Source: Spirochaetota bacterium (lineage in GTDB: Bacteria; Spirochaetota; UBA4802; UBA5550). From it: a DNA stretch of 64,000 nt. Shown here piece after piece: positions 58,885 to 64,000 of the stretch; position 1 is the first letter of the stretch, and every line of letters starts with the position of its first letter. A model generated the notes under the pieces. It made no database searches. It saw nothing but the letters and a program-made list of their open reading frames with translations, and was not told the DNA's origin. The position numbers and the translations under genes were made by a program. The stretch covers positions 62,001 to 126,000 of the forward strand of contig JAGNKX010000003.1 of NCBI GenBank assembly GCA_017999915.1, read 5' to 3'.

Positions 58885-61815
58885 GTGTGGCTGTTTAATA
58901 TCGTATCGATCAACAACCTCCTGGTGACGATTCTCACGGGCATCATGTTCATCTATTTTTTCACCCGGGGGGAGAAAAACCGGGAACTCTTTTCCCTCCA
59001 GTTCTTCATTCTCATGATCCTGCTCTGGCAGCTCTGTCTCCTGGTGAATAACACCCTGTTCCATCCGATAGCGGCCTATCCGATCTATTATTTCCTCAAC
59101 TCGGGCTATTCAGTCAGCGGCTACCTGGGCCTCGCCATTTTCTCCTATTATTTCATCGAGCCGGTGTTCGAGCGTGAGAGAAAAATCGTCTTTATCCTGG
59201 GACTGGCCGTCTTTTTCGCCATCCTTATGTACTCCATCTTCATCGGTTTCTCTCAGCCGATCCAGATGGCCTTCAATCCGGGCCAGGACGTGTATTTCAT
59301 CCGGCCGTCCCGGCAGAGGAATTACATCATCATCGCGCAGATCTTTCTGTCGATCCTGACCTTTAAAAACCTGATATACAAGACCATCGTTCTCGATGGG
59401 GAGGAAAAAAAATTCGCCGCGAAGATCACGGCGACCAACATGACGGGGCTCCTGTCGGTGCCCATGACATATTACCTCGTAACGCTGTTCCACTATGACG
59501 AGATCATCATAAACACCCTGCTTACCTTCGTTGCCAGCGTGGTCATCATCTATTTTTTCTGGGCCTATATCGATCACGCAAAGTTACGGTTCTTTTATTC
59601 AGATAAGACGCGTCTGATCATTCTCTTCCTGGTCATCATCATCATCGGCGTCATCTCGACGCTCACCTTTACCGCGTACCGGCGGGCCTATTACGATAAC
59701 CTGGACGGCATCGCCCGGAGAATTGACATCGACGTGAACACTTTTACCAGGGACAGGGACTACTATTCCCGCCGCTACAAGGGTGTCATTGAATTCATAA
59801 CAGTCAGAGACACCGGAACGGATGAGGAGAGATATCTCCTCGGCAACCAGCCCCAGTTTCCCATGGTCGCGTCGGAGATTCCCGAGAAGGGGCTTCGCCA
59901 TGATTTCAAGCTCGTGGGGAAGAAGGTGTACCTATTTTTTTCCATGCGGCAGGACCCCTATATCGTCCAGGTGGGGTTTCCCTATATCGCCTATCGCAGG
60001 TACATCCATGGATTACTCTCAATAATTTTTTTCGGCACCCTGGCCACCGTTATCGCCCTCTTTTTCCTGCTCCGCTTCATGGTCAGGATAAGCCTCATCA
60101 AGCCTCTCCAGGGACTGATGGACGGCATCGAGGAGCTGCAGAAGGGTAACCTCGACTACCGTATCGACGTGGACTCCCTCGACGAGATAGGGTACATCTC
60201 GCACCAGTTCAACTACATGGTCTCGGACCTGAAGGACCGGAACGAGGAGCTCCGGCAGTCGGAGAAAAAGTACCGGGAGCTGACGGCCCTCCTGCCGGAC
60301 ATCATTTACGAAGCCGACAGGAACATGAACATCACCTACCTTAACGAGGCTGGTTTCGCCCTGACCGGGTATGCGCCGGAGGACCTGGCGCGGGGACTGC
60401 AGCTGAGTGCCCTGATGACCGGCGGCGATTACGAAGCCCTCAGGGGGTTCCTGGCGAAGCAGGACGACGGCGCCTCGGTCAGGATTTTTACCCACGGGGT
60501 CAGGCGCCGCGACGGCGCCTTTATCTCGGGGGAGAACAACGCGGCGGTCATCACCGCCGGCGGCGCGGTCGTCGGGATGCGCGGCATCATACGGGATGTC
60601 ACGGAGAAGCTCCGTCTGGAACAGCGGCTTATCCAGTCCCAGAAGATGGAGATCATCGGGAGCCTGGCCGGCGGCATCGCCCACGATTTCAACAACATCC
60701 TGGGCGGCATCATCGGCAGCGTCTCCCTCGTCGAATTCAAGATAAGGAGCGGGGAGATTAAGAACCCGGCCGAGCTCGCGGACGAGATCACCACCATCAA
60801 GATCTCCGCCGAGCGGGGCATGAAGATGGTGGAGCAGATCCTCGGCATATCGCGGCAGCAGCGCCTCAGCCTGGGCGTCACCGACATGAACAGGATACTG
60901 GAGCACGTGCTCGACATATGCAAGAACACGTTCGACAAGAAGATAGAGCTTGATTTCAGGTTCGACAGGAAGAGCGCCGCCCTGGTCATGGGCGATGCGA
61001 CGCAGCTCGAGCAGGTGGTCCTGAACCTCTGCATCAACGCCCACGACGCCATGACCGTCATGAGGCCGCCGGAGGAGGAGCACCGGGGCATACTGTCGGT
61101 GACCATGCACCGGGTGCCGTCGGGCCGCGAGCTGCTCGCGAAATATCCCGACGCGGCCGAGCGCGAGTACATGTGCCTCCAGGTGCGCGATACCGGGGTG
61201 GGCATAAGCGCCGATACGCGTGAGCGTGTCTTCGACCCGTTCTTCACGACCAAGGAAAAGCACCGGGGGACCGGCCTCGGGCTGGCCATGGTGTACAATA
61301 TCATAAAGCAGCATGAAGGCTTCATCGATCTGTATTCCGAGGTCGGATCGGGCACCACCTTTAACGTCTATATCCCCGCCTCGGACCAGGGCGTCCAGGG
61401 CCCCGAAGACGCCGCGGCGGCGCCTGAACACAGGATGGGGGAGGGCCTCATCCTCATGATCGAGGATGACGCGACGATCCAGAAAACGGCGCGGAAGATA
61501 TTGACCCTCCTGGGCTACGATGTCTTGATCGCCGAGAACGGCCTCCGCGGCATAGAGGTCTTCCGCGAGCACCACCGCGATATCGATGCCGTGATCCTGG
61601 ACATGGTGATGCCGAAGCGGTCGGGAAAGGAGACCTTTATCGAGCTGAAGAAGCTGGACCCCGGCGTCAGGGTGCTCGTCTCTTCGGGATTCCGAAGCGA
61701 CTCGCGCATAGACGAGGTGCTCAAGATGGGGGCTCGGGGCTTTCTGCAGAAGCCCTATACGATCGAAGAGCTTTCGGTGGAGCTTGCCAAGGTGATCAAG
61801 GGCGACGGGAACTGA
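58885..61815 (+). CDS. Hybrid sensor histidine kinase with 7TM-type input, HAMP, PAS and receiver
   Basis: 976 residues, GTG start. Seven or so helices at ~5-230, another helix ~245, an extracytoplasmic Cache-like stretch (~265-370), helix ~375-400, HAMP (~400-450), PAS (~465-590), HisKA with phospho-acceptor His600 (GIAHDFNNILGG), HATPase (~700-835; NLCINAHDAM, GVGISADTRERVFDPFFTTK, GTGLGL) and a receiver domain with Asp906 (VILDMVMPK). The HDFNN box places it in the HisKA_4/NtrB-like group. No separate response regulator or DNA-binding protein is adjacent. Confidence 0.92.
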   Translation: MWLFNIVSINNLLVTILTGIMFIYFFTRGEKNRELFSLQFFILMILLWQLCLLVNNTLFHPIAAYPIYYFLNSGYSVSGYLGLAIFSYYFIEPVFERERKIVFILGLAVFFAILMYSIFIGFSQPIQMAFNPGQDVYFIRPSRQRNYIIIAQIFLSILTFKNLIYKTIVLDGEEKKFAAKITATNMTGLLSVPMTYYLVTLFHYDEIIINTLLTFVASVVIIYFFWAYIDHAKLRFFYSDKTRLIILFLVIIIIGVISTLTFTAYRRAYYDNLDGIARRIDIDVNTFTRDRDYYSRRYKGVIEFITVRDTGTDEERYLLGNQPQFPMVASEIPEKGLRHDFKLVGKKVYLFFSMRQDPYIVQVGFPYIAYRRYIHGLLSIIFFGTLATVIALFFLLRFMVRISLIKPLQGLMDGIEELQKGNLDYRIDVDSLDEIGYISHQFNYMVSDLKDRNEELRQSEKKYRELTALLPDIIYEADRNMNITYLNEAGFALTGYAPEDLARGLQLSALMTGGDYEALRGFLAKQDDGASVRIFTHGVRRRDGAFISGENNAAVITAGGAVVGMRGIIRDVTEKLRLEQRLIQSQKMEIIGSLAGGIAHDFNNILGGIIGSVSLVEFKIRSGEIKNPAELADEITTIKISAERGMKMVEQILGISRQQRLSLGVTDMNRILEHVLDICKNTFDKKIELDFRFDRKSAALVMGDATQLEQVVLNLCINAHDAMTVMRPPEEEHRGILSVTMHRVPSGRELLAKYPDAAEREYMCLQVRDTGVGISADTRERVFDPFFTTKEKHRGTGLGLAMVYNIIKQHEGFIDLYSEVGSGTTFNVYIPASDQGVQGPEDAAAAPEHRMGEGLILMIEDDATIQKTARKILTLLGYDVLIAENGLRGIEVFREHHRDIDAVILDMVMPKRSGKETFIELKKLDPGVRVLVSSGFRSDSRIDEVLKMGARGFLQKPYTIEELSVELAKVIKGDGN

Positions 61816-61869
61816 ATGGAACCGGCCGCGTCCAGGCGCGGACCGGCATATCAATAACGAGGACAAGGT

Positions 61870-63021
61870 ATGAGCACAAGGATCAATTCGGCGATACTGG
61901 TTATGGTTGCGGGGGCGGCGATTCTCTTCGGGTCGTGCGCCGACACGAAGCGTCTCAGCGAATCACAGATTCGCACGCTCTACAAGAATTCGCGGAGCCT
62001 GAATGAAACGGCGGCCTTTCTCGCCGGGACCCCGTTGAAGAGCACGTCCCCGCTCTATCGACTGACTGAAAACGATCAGTACCGGGCGTACCGGCTGTAT
62101 ATCGACGGCATCTGGGGCAACTACAAAAAAAAGAACCTCAATAATATCGAGGCATGGAGAAGGAAGCATGTAAAGGATGACGGCTCGGGCCTGGTCATGT
62201 ATCCCTTCAGCGGTCCCGATATCCTGAACGCCCTGGCCTTCTTTCCCGGGGCGGACGAGTATGTCATGATCGGCCTTGAGCAGCCCGGCAACGTCCCTGA
62301 TCCGCTTCGCTATCAGGGGCCCAATATCTACCTGGAGCTCTGGAAGATCAAGAACGCCCTGCGCACCATCCTTCAGTTGAACCTGTTCCGCACCATAGAG
62401 ATGGCCGCGGACTTCAAGGCCGATTCCTTCAGCAATATCACCGGCATCATGATGTTCTTTCTCGCGCGCTACGAATACCAGATCCTGGACATCCGGAAGG
62501 TCTATATCGACATCGACGGCGCCGTCCGGCGCGGGGACCCGAAGCCCGGCATGAAGAACGCCGACGGCGTGGAGTTTGTTTTCAGGAAGCGGGCCGGGTC
62601 GCCGGTCCAAATTGCGCGTTTTTTCAGCGTCGATCTTTCCGACGGTTCTCTCACCAGGCTCAAGGGCGTCTCGGCCTTTTTAAGCAAACGGAAAGGGTTC
62701 ACCACCTTTGTCAAGTCCGCGTCGTACCTGCTGAGCTATGATAATTTCAGGATACTCCGGTCATATCTCCTTGCGGGGAGCAGGTATATCCTCCAGGAGG
62801 ACAGCGGCATACCCTACAAGTTTTTTGACGCCGGGGATTGGAGACTGTCGTTCTACGGGACCTACCGGGTCATCGCCATATTTGCCAACCGCTTCCAGAG
62901 GGACCTCGACGCGGCAGTGAAGCTGAACAACAGGGGGCCGCTTCCCTTTGATTTCGGGTATGGCTTTGAGCCGGAGAAGTCGAACGTTATGATTGCGGTC
63001 AGGAAACCTAAAAAAGGCTAG
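61870..63021 (+). CDS. Lipoprotein of unknown function
   Basis: 383 residues, lipobox LFGSC (Cys near 23), AGGACAAGG before the ATG. The mature domain is alpha/beta with YPFSGPDILNALAFFPGADEYVMIGLEQPG and several Tyr-rich strands; I recognise no enzyme motif. It follows the sensor kinase by 54 bases on the same strand and may be its periplasmic partner, but that is inference from position only. Confidence 0.78.
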   Translation: MSTRINSAILVMVAGAAILFGSCADTKRLSESQIRTLYKNSRSLNETAAFLAGTPLKSTSPLYRLTENDQYRAYRLYIDGIWGNYKKKNLNNIEAWRRKHVKDDGSGLVMYPFSGPDILNALAFFPGADEYVMIGLEQPGNVPDPLRYQGPNIYLELWKIKNALRTILQLNLFRTIEMAADFKADSFSNITGIMMFFLARYEYQILDIRKVYIDIDGAVRRGDPKPGMKNADGVEFVFRKRAGSPVQIARFFSVDLSDGSLTRLKGVSAFLSKRKGFTTFVKSASYLLSYDNFRILRSYLLAGSRYILQEDSGIPYKFFDAGDWRLSFYGTYRVIAIFANRFQRDLDAAVKLNNRGPLPFDFGYGFEPEKSNVMIAVRKPKKG

Positions 63022-63044
63022 GCCTTTATATTCTTGTGCCCGGG

Positions 63045-63160
63045 ACCCGGGCAGGGCTTTGACCGTGAGACGGTCGGCATTATGCGAGGGGGAAGGCCTT
63101 CCCGGCCTCCCCCCTCGCGCTCCCCCCTCCGGGTCGCTCAGGCGCCGCGACGGGCTGGGC
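63045..63160 (+). repeat. GC-rich dispersed repeat (GCGAGG family), copy 3
   Basis: CCCGGGACCCGGG, then hairpin GCGAGGGGG...CCCCTCGC (63084-63118, 15-bp arms with one mismatch), GCTCCCCCCTCCGGGTCGCTCA and CGCCGCGACGGGCT. Same layout as copy at 51597, different stem sequence. Confidence 0.78.
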
Positions 63161-63225
63161 GCTTAACTCGCCCTCATTCACTCCGCTTCGCTCCGTTCTG
63201 TGAGGACTCAGACAACAAGCGCCTA

Positions 63226-63256
63226 TCAGTATCCGCCCTTCGGGCGGATGTTTTTA
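63226..63256 (+). terminator. Short dispersed hairpin, copy 2, terminator-like
   Basis: ATCCGCCC-TTC-GGGCGGAT (63231-63249) followed by GTTTTT. The same hairpin in inverted orientation occurs at 2834-2859. Confidence 0.65.
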
Positions 63257-63289
63257 AGGCCGTTATGGCAATAATGATATGTATCCCGG

Positions 63290-63356
63290 CATCGCCGGGC
63301 ACGAGGCCCGGCGTCGCGAGGATGGCCCAGGATGGGCCTTCCGGAGCGAAAGGAGT
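63290..63356 (+). repeat. GGA-loop hairpin element, copy 4
   Basis: CGCCGGGC-ACGAG-GCCCGGCG hairpin, GTCGCGAGGATG, GGCCCA-GGA-TGGGCC (63324-63338), then CTTCCGGAGCGAAAGG. Flanks equal those of copy 3 while the inner part is shorter; the first stem differs by a compensated T-A to G-C change. Confidence 0.65.
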
Positions 63357-63601
63357 AGGGCTCTTGTACTCATCGCTTTAAAGCGAACATTCGACTAATA
63401 CTATCAAAAACATATCAGCCTGAAAATAACAAACAACATCAACCCATAGCCCCCGCCGGCATTGAGGCGGCGCGGGGGGAGGGTTCGAAAGGGAGAGGGT
63501 ATCCGCGGTGATACCCCCTCCCTTTCAATAATAATGCCGACCCGCCTCCGGGTCATTAGCCCGCCCCGGCCCGGGGCAATTAACAACAATACTGTTAAGT
63601 A
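63357..63601. other. Gene-free region with further palindromes
   Basis: Contains a partial GCGAGG-family copy near 63450-63485, a 16-bp-arm hairpin AAAGGGAGAGGGTATC...GATACCCCCTCCCTTT (63488-63525) and the GCCCC/GGGGCAATTAA hairpin (63563-63583). No gene. Confidence 0.55.
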
Positions 63602-64000
63602 TTATCGAAACGCCGGCCCGATGCTGTACTTGAAAACCTCGTTAAAGAGCTCCCTGGCCTCCTTCCCGTGAAGGAGCCGCGGCTGAGAATAGTCGTAGAT
63701 CAAATAAGGAATAAGCTCGGTTGAAACATGCCTTCCCCCATAGATGTGATGGCGCGCTATCATGCCCCGCCGGGTATTAAGGCTCTGCATCTGGTCAAAG
63801 AGAAAATTTCCCAGCCCGTAGGATATGAACCTTCCCTTGTAGAACTCGAGGCCCATGGGCCGGTGGGCCGATGACGAAACGATGATGGTCGCCCCCAGGT
63901 CGGCGGCGAGGTGGAAATAACGCTTCTGGATCTCCTGTGGTACCGGCTCGTTCTCGTTGCCCCACTGCACGGTGACGAAGACCAGGGAGGCCTTCGCAAC
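63602..64000 (-). CDS. CapA-family protein, C-terminal part (5' end outside window)
   Basis: About 132 residues inside the window; the frame is open to base 64000 (…VFVTVQWGNENEPVPQEIQ). The pattern VQWGNExxPxPxxxQ, SSSAHRPMGLEFYKGRFISYGLGNFLFDQ matches the C-terminal metal-site half of CapA/PgsA-type metallophosphatase-like proteins of poly-gamma-glutamate or capsule systems. The usual GHHPH is SSSAH here, so metal binding may be altered. Partner cap genes would lie to the right of the window. Confidence 0.85.
   Translation of the reverse strand, partial: VAKASLVFVTVQWGNENEPVPQEIQKRYFHLAADLGATIIVSSSAHRPMGLEFYKGRFISYGLGNFLFDQMQSLNTRRGMIARHHIYGGRHVSTELIPYLIYDYSQPRLLHGKEARELFNEVFKYSIGPAFR

Noticed and set aside
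60019-61866. 615-codon minus-strand frame opposite the sensor kinase
   Set aside because: Compositionally odd (Asp/His/Leu-rich) and fully explained as the shadow of the histidine kinase, whose motifs are intact.

Overview
The window looks like a chromosomal segment of a motile-lineage, two-membrane (diderm) bacterium of fairly high GC. There are many Sec lipoproteins and signal peptides, an OmpA-type envelope protein, a murein-peptide ligase (Mpl) that implies meso-diaminopimelate peptidoglycan, Cache-type sensors and a large hybrid histidine kinase. Gene style (HEAT-repeat proteins, double TFIIB-type zinc-finger protein, coiled-coil OmpA proteins, a bacterial CULT-domain protein) would suit a Spirochaetota/Leptospirales-like lineage, but this is inference without a phylogenetic marker beyond S20 and HU.

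Layout. 0-3 kb: 3' part of a UvrD-like helicase, tRNA-Val, HU and S20 (minus strand), then a Phd/RelE-type toxin-antitoxin pair with a palindromic operator. 3-11 kb: envelope and membrane-quality genes (two small secreted proteins, mpl, NfeD protease plus slipin, a UbiA-type prenyltransferase), a cysteine-rich protein and a HAD-like protein. 11-15.6 kb: two paralogous exported serine hydrolases, a double ribbon-helix-helix-like protein, a crotonase. 15.6-25.3 kb (minus strand): a surface-glycan locus with two GT4 glycosyltransferases, a flippase-like membrane protein, two GT39-like membrane glycosyltransferases, an FN3 protein and a lone MacB-type permease. 25.5-27.6 kb: CULT-domain (cereblon-like) protein and an ECF sigma/anti-sigma pair. 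28-38 kb: small membrane and cysteine proteins, two output-less Cache sensors, a HEAT protein, SDR, SGNH hydrolase, FAD oxidoreductase, and a K+ channel translated together with a stand-alone cyclic-nucleotide-binding protein. 38-46 kb: zinc-finger protein, MFS and MATE transporters, coiled-coil lipoprotein plus OmpA protein, a large unknown protein. 46.7-51.6 kb: a tightly overlapping three-gene operon (Memo-AMMECR1 fusion lipoprotein, radical SAM enzyme with a Tat/lipoprotein leader, multi-pass spermidine-synthase-like membrane protein). 52-54 kb: an AT-rich patch with a methyltransferase and a GNAT protein. 54-63 kb: flavodoxin-like reductase, secreted protein, one inactive-looking and one intact transglutaminase-like protein, a hybrid sensor kinase and a lipoprotein. 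The right edge cuts a CapA-type protein.

The most notable items are (1) the 46.7-51.6 kb operon, which looks like an AmmeMemoRadiSam system moved to the cell envelope and joined to a membrane methyltransferase/aminopropyltransferase-like protein; (2) a family of intergenic elements built from hairpins that present GGA in the loop, with compensatory stem changes between copies and a shared nested architecture, resembling CsrA/RsmA-binding RNA; (3) a bacterial cereblon-type CULT protein with all zinc and tri-tryptophan residues; (4) a potassium channel and a cyclic-nucleotide-binding protein encoded as separate overlapping genes. Several other dispersed palindromic repeat families fill the larger intergenic gaps.
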